DNA of 64,000 nucleotides, from NCBI GenBank assembly GCA_036389485.1, contig DASVPR010000023.1, forward strand, positions 128,345-192,344. Direction: 5' to 3'. Position 1 is the stretch's first letter. The number at the start of each line of letters is the position of its first letter. Made by a program: the position numbers and the translations under genes. The notes beneath the pieces are model-generated. The model saw nothing but the letters and a program-made list of their open reading frames with translations. It did no database searches and was not told the origin of the DNA. Positions 7,690-15,657 of this stretch are shown in pieces. The DNA is from CADCVT01 sp036389485. Its GTDB lineage: Bacteria > Actinomycetota > Thermoleophilia > Solirubrobacterales > Solirubrobacteraceae.

Positions 7690-7908
7690 CTAGACGCCGA
7701 GCCGGCGACGGCCGTGCTCGCTGAGGAAGCGCATCTCGCCCCGCTTGACCATCCATGGGAAGCGGAAGCCCAACAGGGCGCCGGTCGCGCCGGTCCGGCG
7801 GTACTCGCCCAGCGTGAGCTCACGCAGGTGGTCGCGGTGGATCCCGATGGTCGGGTCGCCACTGTTGAGCGCGAGAACCGCTGAAGCGATCCAATGAGCC
7901 TTCGACAT
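7690..7908 (-). CDS. Small hypothetical protein
   Basis: 72 residues, no recognisable family. The coding strand has GAAGGAG about 7 nt before the ATG, a strong ribosome-binding site, and this is the main reason to accept the gene. The product is basic, with a short hydrophobic N-terminal stretch (about residues 5-13) too weak for a membrane anchor. It stands alone between the RHH pair and the broken HNH gene, so it may belong to the same accessory patch. Confidence 0.5.
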   Translation of the reverse strand: MSKAHWIASAVLALNSGDPTIGIHRDHLRELTLGEYRRTGATGALLGFRFPWMVKRGEMRFLSEHGRRRLGV

Positions 7909-8044
7909 CTTCCAACTCCTTCGACGCGCCGTGGCGCGGCCGCCCCGGCTGGTACCCCTTTACCTCTGAGGCGAGATCGCTTAGCGGGCGGCGGCCGCGG
8001 GTTGCTAAGCAGCATGGCGGAGTGCGGCCACTAACTCACGGTCC

Positions 8045-8298
8045 ATGCAAGCCACACGACATACGCGATGTTGGTGCTGCGGAGCCGCGGGTCTGCGATC
8101 ACCCGGGAGCATGTGCTCTCGGAGGCGAACTTTGGCGGCCGACTGATCTCACCGGGCGCCGCTTGCCAGCCGTGCAACGGCCTCGCCGGAAGAGTCGAGG
8201 CGCTGGCGGCCGAGCATCCCCGGGTCGCCGAGGCGGTGGGCCAGGTTTCGGGGGGGCGAGGAGCAAGCCGGTTCCCGCAGTCGCCGGCCGATCAGTAA
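8045..8298 (+). pseudogene. Frameshifted, truncated HNH endonuclease remnant
   Basis: From the ATG at 8045 one frame reads MQATRHTRCWCCGA (a CxxC zinc knuckle). The neighbouring frame continues at about 8092 with 'AITREHVLSEANFGG' and then 'CQPCNG', the second CxxC. Together they reproduce the N-terminal zinc/HNH core (CxxC, REHV, CxxCN) seen in small HNH nucleases. The two halves are in different frames, and the reading frame ends at 8298, far short of a complete nuclease, running 7 nt into the 3' end of the kinase gene. A sequencing indel could explain the shift but not the missing C-terminus. Confidence 0.5.
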
Positions 8299-9221
8299 AC
8301 CGCGCGGGCTCCGCGCTTCGTCAGCGTCAGCTTGCGCGGCAGGGACGCCAGGACCGGCTCGATCGCGGACGCCATCTCGGCGGCGGTCGGGCGTTCCTCG
8401 GGGCTCTTCGCCAGGCCGGCGTAGATCGCCTCGGCGAGGGGTGGCGGGGTCCGGGCCGGCAGGTCGCCCGGCCACGCGTGGAGCTGGGGGAAGCGGCGGT
8501 TGAGGTCGCCGCTCTCGCGGGCGCCCTTCTCGCGGGGGAACGGCACGACTCCCGCGACCGCGTGGAACAACGTTGCGGCCAACCCGAAGACGTCGGACGC
8601 CGGGCCGACAGCGCCCGGGAACGCGGAAGGGTCGGCCTGCTCGGGTGACATGTACGCGTCGGTGCCGACCGGGCGGCGAAGCTCGCTCGCGCGCTCGAAC
8701 GTCCGCGCGACGGACAGGTCGATGAGCCGCGGCGGGACGCCCATGACGATGTTGTCCGGCTTGACGTCGAGGTGGACCCAGCCCTCGTGCGCCATGTACT
8801 GCACCGCGGCGGCGACGTGCAGCGCGAGCGGGATGAGCTGCTCGATCGGGAGGGATCCGTGGCGCTTGATCAGCGACCGCAACGTCGGGCCCTCGAGGTG
8901 CTCGATCAGCACGTGGGGGTGCGGCCCGTCGAGGACGGCGTCGAAGCCGCGGACCAGGACGGGATGGGCGAGGGCCTCCAACGCGGAAGCCTCGTTGCGC
9001 AAAGACCGCAGCTCTCCCGGGTCCGAGGCCCGATCGGGGCGCAGCACCTTCGCGACCATCAACGCGAAGCGGTGGTCGTCCCAGACGAGGAACACCTCGT
9101 AGGCGTTGCCGCCTCCGAGGTGCTTGACCACGCTCCGGCCGGGGGCGATCTCGTCGCCCGCGGCGAAGTGCCAGGAGGCGCGGGCCGTGCCCTGGGGATC
9201 GTTCACGACCCGCACCTCCAT
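8292..9221 (-). CDS. Divergent Hanks-type serine/threonine protein kinase
   Basis: 309 residues, kinase domain only. LGGGNAYEV (about 35-43) is the Gly-rich loop, K58 in 'LMVAKVL' the ATP Lys, and D152/N157 in HLDVKPDN the catalytic loop. D168 in 'LIDLSVAR' stands where DFG is usual, and 'GTDAYMSPEQAD' is the activation/P+1 segment. HRD is replaced by HLD and DFG by DLS, so activation is probably unlike Arg-dependent RD kinases. There is no transmembrane segment or PASTA repeats, so it is cytosolic. It follows a secreted repeat protein on the same strand with a 10-nt gap and may be co-transcribed. Confidence 0.85.
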   Translation of the reverse strand: MEVRVVNDPQGTARASWHFAAGDEIAPGRSVVKHLGGGNAYEVFLVWDDHRFALMVAKVLRPDRASDPGELRSLRNEASALEALAHPVLVRGFDAVLDGPHPHVLIEHLEGPTLRSLIKRHGSLPIEQLIPLALHVAAAVQYMAHEGWVHLDVKPDNIVMGVPPRLIDLSVARTFERASELRRPVGTDAYMSPEQADPSAFPGAVGPASDVFGLAATLFHAVAGVVPFPREKGARESGDLNRRFPQLHAWPGDLPARTPPPLAEAIYAGLAKSPEERPTAAEMASAIEPVLASLPRKLTLTKRGARAVY

Positions 9222-9231
9222 GACATCGCGC

Positions 9232-10071
9232 CTACTTCTGCCCCGCGGCGATGCGGCAGGCGCGGCTCGCGCGCGCCTTGCGGAGCTTCGCCTTGCGCTG
9301 GCTGGCGTGCGCCTTGCGGGCGGCCTTCTTGGCCTTGACGCACTGCTGCGCCGCGGCGCGCTGCGACTTCGCGCCGGCGACCGGGGTCGAGCCGGAGTTC
9401 GCCTGCACCTGCTGGCCGGCGTTCTCGGACGGGCTCGTGTTGTCGCTCGCGCCGGTGTTGTCGGTGACGCTCGCGCTGTTCTCCGAAGCGGCGGTGTTGT
9501 CCGTCGCGCCGCTGTTGTCGGTCGCGGACTGGCCGGTCGCGCCGGTGTTGTCGGTCGCGCCGTCGTTCTCGGTCGCGCTCGCGCCGGTGTTCTCCGACGG
9601 CTGCGTGTCGTCGGTCGCGCCGGCGTTGTCGGTCGCGCTCGCGGTGTTGTCCGTGGCGTCGGTGGCGCCGGCGGTCGTGTCGTCCGTCGCGTCCGTGTTG
9701 TCGGAGACGCCGGAGTCGTCGGTCGCGCTGTCGTCGGTCACGCCGGCGGTGGCGTCCGTGGCCCCGTCGGTCGCGCCGTCGGTGTCGGAGCCGGCCGTGA
9801 CGTCGTCATCGTCGTCGTCGCCGCTGCCGGGGCCCGAGTTGTCCTCGTCGCCGCCGCCCGGGCCGGAGTTGTCCTCGCGCACGGCCTGGTCGTCGCCGCC
9901 GCTGCCCGGCCCGCTGTCGGCGAAGGCCTGGGTCACGGAGAACGTCGGCAGCGCCAGCAGGGCGAGGATCGCGCAGATGAGCGCGAACGCCTTGCGCGGC
10001 TTGGAGCTCTGATCGGGGAGCGGCTCGCCGGCGTCTTCGGCGAGTCGCAGGTACAGGCTGGCGTGATGCAT
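9232..10071 (-). CDS. Secreted Thr/Asn/Asp-rich repeat protein
   Basis: 279 residues. A signal or anchor segment lies at about 25-45 (KAFALICAILALLALPTF). Then comes an acidic Gly/Asp-rich stretch, about 110 residues of degenerate repeats built on 'ATDNTGA', 'DNTASAT' and 'SENTGAS', and a very basic Ala/Lys/Arg tail with one Cys on each side (VKAKKAARKAH, RASRACR). It looks like a wall-associated stalk; the Thr/Ser content would suit glycosylation and the basic tail could hold acidic wall polymers. ATG 10071 is chosen for its GGGAGG box; 10134 is an alternative. No family is recognised. Confidence 0.65.
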   Translation of the reverse strand: MHHASLYLRLAEDAGEPLPDQSSKPRKAFALICAILALLALPTFSVTQAFADSGPGSGGDDQAVREDNSGPGGGDEDNSGPGSGDDDDDDVTAGSDTDGATDGATDATAGVTDDSATDDSGVSDNTDATDDTTAGATDATDNTASATDNAGATDDTQPSENTGASATENDGATDNTGATGQSATDNSGATDNTAASENSASVTDNTGASDNTSPSENAGQQVQANSGSTPVAGAKSQRAAAQQCVKAKKAARKAHASQRKAKLRKARASRACRIAAGQK

Positions 10072-10173
10072 ACGGCCTCCCGCGGCGTGAAGATGGTCTT
10101 GCCCCGTAAGAGCCGGAGCCCGCCGCGAGGTCACGGGGTGTTCCGGAACCTGGCGCGTTGCCGCTACGACCGT

Positions 10174-11277
10174 CTAGACGGACGACGCCTTGCGCTGGGC
10201 GTTGTACGCCTCCGCGAGCCGGGCGACGCCCTCGTCGATCTGGTCCGCCGTCACGCCCGAGTACGCGAGGCGCAGCGTGTTCTGCCCGCCCTCGAGGAGG
10301 AAGTCGGTGCCCTTGACGAACGCGACCCCGCGCTCGGCGGCCGCCTGGAAGAGCGCGTCGACGTCGGTCCCCTCCGGCAGCTCGACCCACATGAAGTAGC
10401 CGCCCTCCGGCGGGGTGAACTTCGCGTCGGGCAGGTCGCGCTCGAGCGCGGCCGCGAGGCGTTCGACGCGCTCGGCGAGCGCGGCCTTGACCGTCTCGAT
10501 CGAGTCGCGGATCCGCCCCGTCGCGCAGAACTGGTGGACGATCGACTGCGCCACCATGTTCGGCGAGATGTAGGTGCTCGTCGCGCGCTTCTGGATCCGC
10601 GCGATGAGGTCGGGCGGGCCGACGAGGTAGCCGACGCGGATGCCGGGGCAGACCGTCTTGCTGAACGAGGACGCGTACACGACGCGGTCGTCGCGGTCGA
10701 GGCTGAGCATCGTCGGGAGCGTCTCGCCGGTGAAGCGCAGGTGGACGTACGGGTCGTCCTCGAAGATCACGAAGTCGTGGTCGTTGGCGAGGTGGAGCAG
10801 CTGCACGCGCTTCTCGCGCGACAGCGTGTAGCCGGCCGGGTTCTGGAAGGTGGGGATGATGTGGGCGAGCTTCGGGTTGAGCCCCTGCGCGAGCGCGTGG
10901 CGGAGCTCGTCGACGTCGAGCCCGTCCTCCTCCAGCCCGATCATCCGGATGCTCGCGCCGCGCTGCTGGAGGCCGAGGAGCGTGCGGTCGTAGGTCGGGC
11001 GCTCCACGACGACCGCGTCGCCGTCCCCGACCAGGTCGTCGAAGAGGAACGCGTCGGCCTGCATCGAGCCGTTGGTGACCAGCACGTGCTCGACCCCGAC
11101 CGCGTGCTGCTCGGCGATCCACTCCCGCAGCGGCGGGTAGCCGACGGACGTCCCGTACGCGGTCGTCCCGCCCGGGTCGTTCTCGAACGCGAGCCGCGCG
11201 CACTCGCGCAGCCCCTCGACGTCCACGATGTCGAGCGAGGGCGCCCCGCGGGCGAAGGAGATGGTGTCGCCGGCCAT
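10174..11277 (-). CDS. PLP-dependent aminotransferase, class I/II (2-aminoadipate/MocR-type fold)
   Basis: 367 residues. 'NGSMQADAFLFDDLV' and 'RPTYDRTLLGLQ' in the cofactor domain, 'PTFQNPAGYTLS' (Asn-Pro contacting the ring), 'IFEDDPYVHLRF' (Asp-Tyr of the PLP site), 'SSFSKTVCPGIRVGYLVG' (Schiff-base Lys) and the C-terminal 'FLLEGGQNTLRLAYS' (substrate Arg) are all present. This grouping is typical of LysN/AroH-like aminotransferases. There is no N-terminal GntR domain, so it is an enzyme, not a MocR regulator. The substrate is unknown. TAGCCT lies 7 nt before the ATG. Confidence 0.85.
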   Translation of the reverse strand: MAGDTISFARGAPSLDIVDVEGLRECARLAFENDPGGTTAYGTSVGYPPLREWIAEQHAVGVEHVLVTNGSMQADAFLFDDLVGDGDAVVVERPTYDRTLLGLQQRGASIRMIGLEEDGLDVDELRHALAQGLNPKLAHIIPTFQNPAGYTLSREKRVQLLHLANDHDFVIFEDDPYVHLRFTGETLPTMLSLDRDDRVVYASSFSKTVCPGIRVGYLVGPPDLIARIQKRATSTYISPNMVAQSIVHQFCATGRIRDSIETVKAALAERVERLAAALERDLPDAKFTPPEGGYFMWVELPEGTDVDALFQAAAERGVAFVKGTDFLLEGGQNTLRLAYSGVTADQIDEGVARLAEAYNAQRKASSV

Positions 11278-11287
11278 GCGCTGGAGG

Positions 11288-11629
11288 CTACGACAGCGGC
11301 GGCTGCGGCGAGGTCTGCCGCACGTCCTGGACGTGCACGCGCGCGGTGTGCCGCTCCGGCGGCGCGTCCGGGAGCTCCGGCACCACGCCGCGCCCCTCCT
11401 GCGCGACGCGCCGCGCGGCCTCGCCGAGCGCCGCGACCAGGTCGTCGAGCTGCTCCTTGATCGCGAGCGCCTCGCCGAACCTCCGGTCGACCGTCTCCGC
11501 CGTCGCGATCAGCCGGTCGCTCAGCTCCCGGATCCTCCGGATCCGCGCCTCCGCGAACGCGTCGGCCCGCCGACGAGCGGCGTCCGCGTACTCCTCCGCC
11601 TCCCGCCTGATCCGCGCCGCCTCGTCCAC
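11288..11629 (-). CDS. Small coiled-coil protein (DivIVA/ATP-synthase-b-like)
   Basis: 113 residues. Residues 1-85 form one long charged helix rich in Ala, Arg and Glu with heptad spacing (EAARIRREAEEYADAARRRA), and the last 25 residues are Pro-rich and disordered. It resembles the C-terminal helices of DivIVA-like proteins without the membrane-binding N-terminal domain. Function unknown. GTG start at 11629 with TAGGTT 9 nt upstream. It lies 10 nt before the aminotransferase gene on the same strand. Confidence 0.6.
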   Translation of the reverse strand: MDEAARIRREAEEYADAARRRADAFAEARIRRIRELSDRLIATAETVDRRFGEALAIKEQLDDLVAALGEAARRVAQEGRGVVPELPDAPPERHTARVHVQDVRQTSPQPPLS

Positions 11630-11854
11630 CCAAGCTGCAACCTAGACGAGCGCGAGTGAGCACGCGGCGAGGCGGGTATTCCGACCCCCATCCGTGGTGG
11701 TGGTGACGCGGTGATAGCCCCCGGTGGCAGACGGGGCGGGGAGAATGCGCCGCGGCTCTGTCCCGCGTCTCCCTACAGCGGCAGTTCGTGACGTCGTGTC
11801 AGGCGCGTGTCGGCTTCCTCGGACAGAGCGAGGAGGCTCCGCGCAGATGAGGCG

Positions 11855-12118
11855 ATGGATCGACTGTCAGCAGAAGAGTTCGAAGAGGCGGTCCGCTACG
11901 AGACGTGGCTGCGCGTCCGGGCTCATCGCCGCGGCGAGGAGCGAAAGCTCGCCGAGCGCGCCGTGCTCGTCGTCTGCGTGCTCCTGCTGACCGCGACGTC
12001 CGCCGTGCTCGCGGCGAGCGGCGACAAGGCGGCCGCCCTCGCCGTCGCCGGCACGACGACCGCGCTCGCCGGCCTGCTCGTGGCGCTTGCGAGATCGCCG
12101 GCGAACGACGATGCTTAG
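11855..12118 (+). CDS. Small two-segment membrane protein
   Basis: 87 residues from the ATG at 11855 (MDRLSAEEFEEAV). A charged amphipathic N-terminus of about 35 residues is followed by two hydrophobic segments (about 37-56 and 62-80), with a short polar hairpin between them. A GTG at 11807 in the same frame would add 16 residues. No family is recognised. The stop TAG (12116-12118) overlaps the TAA of the convergent gene (12115-12117 on the other strand). The roughly 200 bases upstream (11645-11854) hold nothing I can identify. Confidence 0.55.
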   Translation: MDRLSAEEFEEAVRYETWLRVRAHRRGEERKLAERAVLVVCVLLLTATSAVLAASGDKAAALAVAGTTTALAGLLVALARSPANDDA

Positions 12119-12597
12119 CCAAGCGAGATCGTGAGCCTGCCGTCCCCGACCGCGATCAAGTCGAACGCCAAGGAACGCCTCAGCTCGGCGACCAGCGCGA
12201 CCTCGCGGTCCAGCGCGACCTCGATCGCCGCCGCGCCACCGGCGTAGGCGCGCAGGTTCACGGTCGCGACGCCGTCGATCCCGCGCAGCGCTCGTTCGAG
12301 CGCGCACAGCTGCGGGAGGTCGCCGCGGGCCTCGAGCGCCACGGCGCCCGCGAAGACCATCGCCTCGCCTCCGCCGCGCCGCAGTGCCGCGACCGTCTGG
12401 TCCCAGACGTCGACGAGCCGCCGCAGCTCGGCGCCGAAGGCCTCGAGGGGATCGGGGCGAGGCGGCGGGGCGTCCGCGCGCGGGAAGCGACGCGGCTCGA
12501 GCGGCGGCGCCGCTTCGGCCTCGGCGTCCAGCTCCGCCTGCAGCGCCCGGAGGCGCTGCTCGAGGCTCGCGAGCGTCTCTTCGACGTCGTCGGTCAT
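12115..12597 (-). CDS. Hypothetical protein with N-terminal coiled coil
   Basis: 160 residues. Residues 1-30 are a coiled coil (TLASLEQRLRALQAELDAEA), followed by a Pro-rich linker (about 30-50) and a mixed alpha/beta domain (about 55-160) with alternating hydrophobic strands such as 'GGAAAIEVALDREVALVAEL'. The C-terminal domain has the feel of a small ferredoxin-like fold, but I cannot assign a family. No signal peptide. It converges on and overlaps the membrane-protein gene at its 3' end. Confidence 0.55.
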   Translation of the reverse strand: MTDDVEETLASLEQRLRALQAELDAEAEAAPPLEPRRFPRADAPPPRPDPLEAFGAELRRLVDVWDQTVAALRRGGGEAMVFAGAVALEARGDLPQLCALERALRGIDGVATVNLRAYAGGAAAIEVALDREVALVAELRRSLAFDLIAVGDGRLTISLG

Positions 12598-12735
12598 GGC
12601 CCGACCGCCTTCGCCGTGCGCGGGTACGGTCCTGCCGTGTTCGGCAAGCTCGCGAGAGCGAGGCGCTCACCCGCGCCGGCGTCGAGCGGTTCTTCGAGGA
12701 GCTTCGACCGCTCTTCGCGGATGACCCGGAAACAC

Positions 12736-12762
12736 GACCGCCGGCCACGCGGGCCGGCGGTC
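12736..12762 (-). terminator. Stem-loop downstream of sucCD
   Basis: An 11-bp perfect stem, GACCGCCGGCC (12736-12746) with GGCCGGCGGTC (12752-12762) and a 5-nt loop, lies about 150 nt after the sucD stop. On the minus strand GTGTTT follows, a weak T-tract. The rest of 12598-12908 holds no convincing gene. Confidence 0.5.
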
Positions 12763-12908
12763 ATTGCCTTTGGCGCTCGGCGCCCGTCCCGGAGATGCCG
12801 GACGTCGCTCGCCGCAGTCGGCGCGAGACTAGACCGGGCCGAACCCCCGAGTGAAGTGCTCCGGTCGGAAAGTGGACGAACGTCGTACCGGAGACCGGCC
12901 GCGAAGCG

Positions 12909-13784
12909 CTAACCGCCGAGGATCTCGACGGCGATGTCGGCGACCTGCGTCGGGGTGCGGCCGACCCGCACGCCCTTGGCCTCCAGCGCCTCGGCCTTCG
13001 CCGCGGCGGTGCCCTTCGACCCGGACACGATCGCGCCCGCGTGGCCCATCGTCTTGCCCGGGGGCGCCGTGAAGCCGGCGATGTACGCGACGACCGGCTT
13101 CGACACGTTCTCGGCGATGTACTCGGCCGCCTCCTCCTCGGCCGAGCCGCCGATCTCGCCGCTCATGACGATCAGCTCCGTCTCGGGGTCGGCCTCGAAC
13201 TTCGCGATGATGTCGATGAAGGACGAGCCGGGGACCGGGTCGCCGCCGATCCCGACGATCGACGAGTTGCCGAACCCGCGCTGCGCCAGCTCGTTCCCGA
13301 TCTGGTACGTCAAGGTCCCGGACCGCGACACCACGCCGACGTTCCCCTCCTTGAAGAAGGCGGCGGGGATGATCCCGACGTTCGCCTTGCCCGGCGACAG
13401 CGCGCCCGGGCAGTTCGGCCCGATGTGGGTGACGTCGCCGAAGCCCCGGAGGAAGTCGTAGACGCGCAGCTCGTCGTGCGCCGGGATGCCCTCGGTGATC
13501 GTCACGATCGTCTTGATGCCGGCGTCGGCGGCCTCCAGGATCGAGTCGGCGGCGAACCGCGGCGGCACGAAGATCATCGCGGTGTTGGCCCCCCTCGAGG
13601 CGACCGCGTCGACGAACGTGTTGAACACGGGGACGCCCTCGACGTCCTGGCCGCCCTTGCCCGGCGTCACGCCCGCGACGACGTCCGTCCCGTAGCGCCG
13701 GTTGTTCATCGCGTGGAACGTGCCCTCGCGCCCGGTGATGCCGGAGACGCACAGCTTCGTGTCGGTGCCGACGACGATGCTCAC
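12909..13784 (-). CDS. sucD: Succinyl-CoA synthetase (ADP/GDP-forming), alpha subunit
   Basis: 291 residues, normal length. The N-terminal Rossmann CoA-binding domain has 'VSGITGREGTFHA' (about 12-24) and 'GGQDVEGVPVF'; 'IGPNCPGAL' follows. The active-site phosphohistidine lies in the C-terminal half within 'GHAGAIVSGSKGTA' (His of GHAGAI). It catalyses succinyl-CoA + NDP + Pi to succinate + NTP + CoA with the beta subunit. The GTG start overlaps the sucC stop as GTGA (13781-13784), so the two subunits are translationally coupled. Confidence 0.95.
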   Translation of the reverse strand: MSIVVGTDTKLCVSGITGREGTFHAMNNRRYGTDVVAGVTPGKGGQDVEGVPVFNTFVDAVASRGANTAMIFVPPRFAADSILEAADAGIKTIVTITEGIPAHDELRVYDFLRGFGDVTHIGPNCPGALSPGKANVGIIPAAFFKEGNVGVVSRSGTLTYQIGNELAQRGFGNSSIVGIGGDPVPGSSFIDIIAKFEADPETELIVMSGEIGGSAEEEAAEYIAENVSKPVVAYIAGFTAPPGKTMGHAGAIVSGSKGTAAAKAEALEAKGVRVGRTPTQVADIAVEILGG

Positions 13785-14926
13785 GAGCGCTTCGCCGCCT
13801 CGACGACCTGAGCGGCCGCCTCGTCCATCGTCTTCGCGACCTCGACGTTCGGCAGATCCGCCTCCGCCAGGATCTGACGCCCCTCGACGTCGTTCGTCCC
13901 GTCGAGCCGCACGACGAACGGCACGTCCGGCTTGATCTGCTCGAACGCGGTCACGAGCCCGCGCGCGACCTCGTCGCACCGCGTGATCCCGCCGAAGATG
14001 TTGAACAGCACGGCCTTCACGTTCGGGTTCGAGAGGATCACCTCGACGGCCGAGGTGATCGCCTCCGCCTTCGAGCCGCCGCCGGCGTCCAGGAAGTTCG
14101 CGGGCGAGCCGCCGGCCTGCGCGACGACGTCCAGCGTCGACATCACGAGCCCCGCGCCGTTGCCGAGGATGCCGATGTCGCCGTCGAGCTTCACGTAGGT
14201 CAGGTCGCGCTCGCGGGCCATCTTCTCCTGCGGGTCCTCGTCGCGGCCCTCGCGCAGCGCCGCGTTCTCGGGATGGCGGTACAGGGCGTTGTCGTCTAGG
14301 GTGACCTTCGCGTCGAGCGCGGCGACCTTCCGGTCCTTGGTCACGATCAGCGGGTTGACCTCGACGAGCATCGCGTCCTCGGAGACGAACGCGTCGTAGA
14401 GCTTGGCCAGCAGCGCGCCGACCGGGCGCACGACATCGTCGGCGACGCCCGCCTCGAACGCGAGCCGCCGGCCGTGGAAATCCTGAAAGCCGAGGAGGGG
14501 GTCCACGTGCAGGCGCGCGATCGCGCCGGGGTCGCGCTCGGCCACCTCCTCGATGTCCATCCCGCCCTGGGTCGAGAGCATGAACAGCGGCGCCTTGGCG
14601 GAGCGGTCGAAGACGATCGACGCGTAGTACTCCTCGTCGATCTCGCTCGCCGCCTCCAGCCACACCTCGTGGACGGTGAAGCCGCGGATGTCCATCCCGA
14701 GGATCGCCTTCGCGTGCTCGCGCGCCTCCTCGCGGTCGTTCGCGACCTTGATCCCGCCCGCCTTGCCCCGGCCGCCGATCAGGACCTGCGCCTTGACGAC
14801 GCACGGATAGCCGACCTCGTCGGCCGCCGCGACGGCCTCCTCGACCGACTTCGCGGGGCGTCCTGTGGGTACGGGGACGCCGTGCCGCGCGAACAGCTGC
14901 TTGCCCTGGTACTCGAGAAGGTCCAT
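13781..14926 (-). CDS. sucC: Succinyl-CoA synthetase (ADP/GDP-forming), beta subunit
   Basis: 381 residues. The start MDLLEYQGKQLFARHGVPVP is the usual N-terminus. An ATP-grasp domain follows ('VVKAQVLIGGRGKAGGIK'), then 'EVNPLIVTKD' and the C-terminal CoA-ligase domain with 'FLDAGGGSKAEAI' and 'FNIFGGITRCDEVA'. It carries the nucleotide and succinate sites of the TCA-cycle enzyme and is coupled to sucD downstream. A TAGCGT lies 13 nt before the ATG on the coding strand, in the 53-bp divergent gap with the HAD gene. Confidence 0.95.
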   Translation of the reverse strand: MDLLEYQGKQLFARHGVPVPTGRPAKSVEEAVAAADEVGYPCVVKAQVLIGGRGKAGGIKVANDREEAREHAKAILGMDIRGFTVHEVWLEAASEIDEEYYASIVFDRSAKAPLFMLSTQGGMDIEEVAERDPGAIARLHVDPLLGFQDFHGRRLAFEAGVADDVVRPVGALLAKLYDAFVSEDAMLVEVNPLIVTKDRKVAALDAKVTLDDNALYRHPENAALREGRDEDPQEKMARERDLTYVKLDGDIGILGNGAGLVMSTLDVVAQAGGSPANFLDAGGGSKAEAITSAVEVILSNPNVKAVLFNIFGGITRCDEVARGLVTAFEQIKPDVPFVVRLDGTNDVEGRQILAEADLPNVEVAKTMDEAAAQVVEAAKRS

Positions 14927-14962
14927 GAAGCGGGCCGGGACGCTAGCACGCGGCCTCCGTCC

Positions 14963-14968
14963 TAGAAT
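14963..14968 (+). promoter_or_regulatory. -10 box TAGAAT for the HAD gene
   Basis: TAGAAT is one mismatch from TATAAT and lies 11 nt before the ATG at 14980. The expected leader is about 5 nt or less. No clear -35 is seen. Confidence 0.5.
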
Positions 14969-14979
14969 CACCGCTCCTC

Positions 14980-15657
14980 ATGGCGCTTCCGAAGAACATC
15001 GAGTGGGTCACCTTCGACGTGTACGGGACGCTGATCGACTGGGAGAAGGGGGTCGTCGAGGCCTTCGAGAAGGAGGCCAAACGGGACGGCACGGCCTTCG
15101 ATCGCGACCAGGTCGTCAGCCTCTTCCACGAGATCTCGCGCGAGGTCGAGGGCGGCTCCTACGAGCTGTACGCGGAGGTGCTGCGCCGCACGGCGATCGA
15201 GATCGCCAAGAAGCTCGAGTGGCCGCTCGAGCCGTCCCGCTCGAACTTCCTGCCGGACTCCGTCCAGCGCTGGCCCGCGTTCCGCGAGACCAACCCGCAG
15301 CTCAAGAAGTTCGTCAAGAAGTTCCAGACCGGCCTGATCTCCAACATCGACGACAAGCTGCTCGGCCAGACCCGCCGGCACATCCCGCACGACTTCGACC
15401 TCGTCGTCACCGCCCAGCAGGTCCGCTCGTACAAGCCGGACCCGGCGCACTTCAAGGAGTTCGCCCGCCGCATCGGCGGCAAGAAAGGCTGGGTGCACGT
15501 CGCGAACTCGCTGTACCACGACGTCGAGCCGTGCGTGAAGGAGAAGATCCCCGTCGTCTGGGTCAACCGGCGCGGCGAGGAGCTCGAGTCGGGCAAGAAG
15601 AAGCCCGAGGCCGAGGTCAAGAACCTCGCCGAGGCCTTCGAGGTGCTCGGCGGCTGA
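14980..15657 (+). CDS. HAD-superfamily hydrolase (2-haloacid dehalogenase-like)
   Basis: 225 residues. Motif I is FDVYGTLIDW with nucleophile D13; the VYGT form with following Asp is typical of the type II haloacid dehalogenase branch. A helical cap spans about 20-95. Motif II is the Ser of 'TGLISNIDD', motif III the Lys of 'RSYKPDP', and motif IV 'VANSLYHDVEP'. Substrates could be a 2-haloacid or a phosphate ester; sequence alone does not decide. The stop overlaps the probable start of the following metallo-beta-lactamase-fold gene. Confidence 0.85.
   Translation: MALPKNIEWVTFDVYGTLIDWEKGVVEAFEKEAKRDGTAFDRDQVVSLFHEISREVEGGSYELYAEVLRRTAIEIAKKLEWPLEPSRSNFLPDSVQRWPAFRETNPQLKKFVKKFQTGLISNIDDKLLGQTRRHIPHDFDLVVTAQQVRSYKPDPAHFKEFARRIGGKKGWVHVANSLYHDVEPCVKEKIPVVWVNRRGEELESGKKKPEAEVKNLAEAFEVLGG

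Noticed and set aside
12640..12736. A stretch in the gap downstream of sucD reading 'ALTRAGVERFFEELRPLF' on the plus strand
   Set aside because: It looks protein-like, but no start codon or ribosome site precedes it in frame and it ends in a hairpin region; it may be a remnant, but evidence is too thin.
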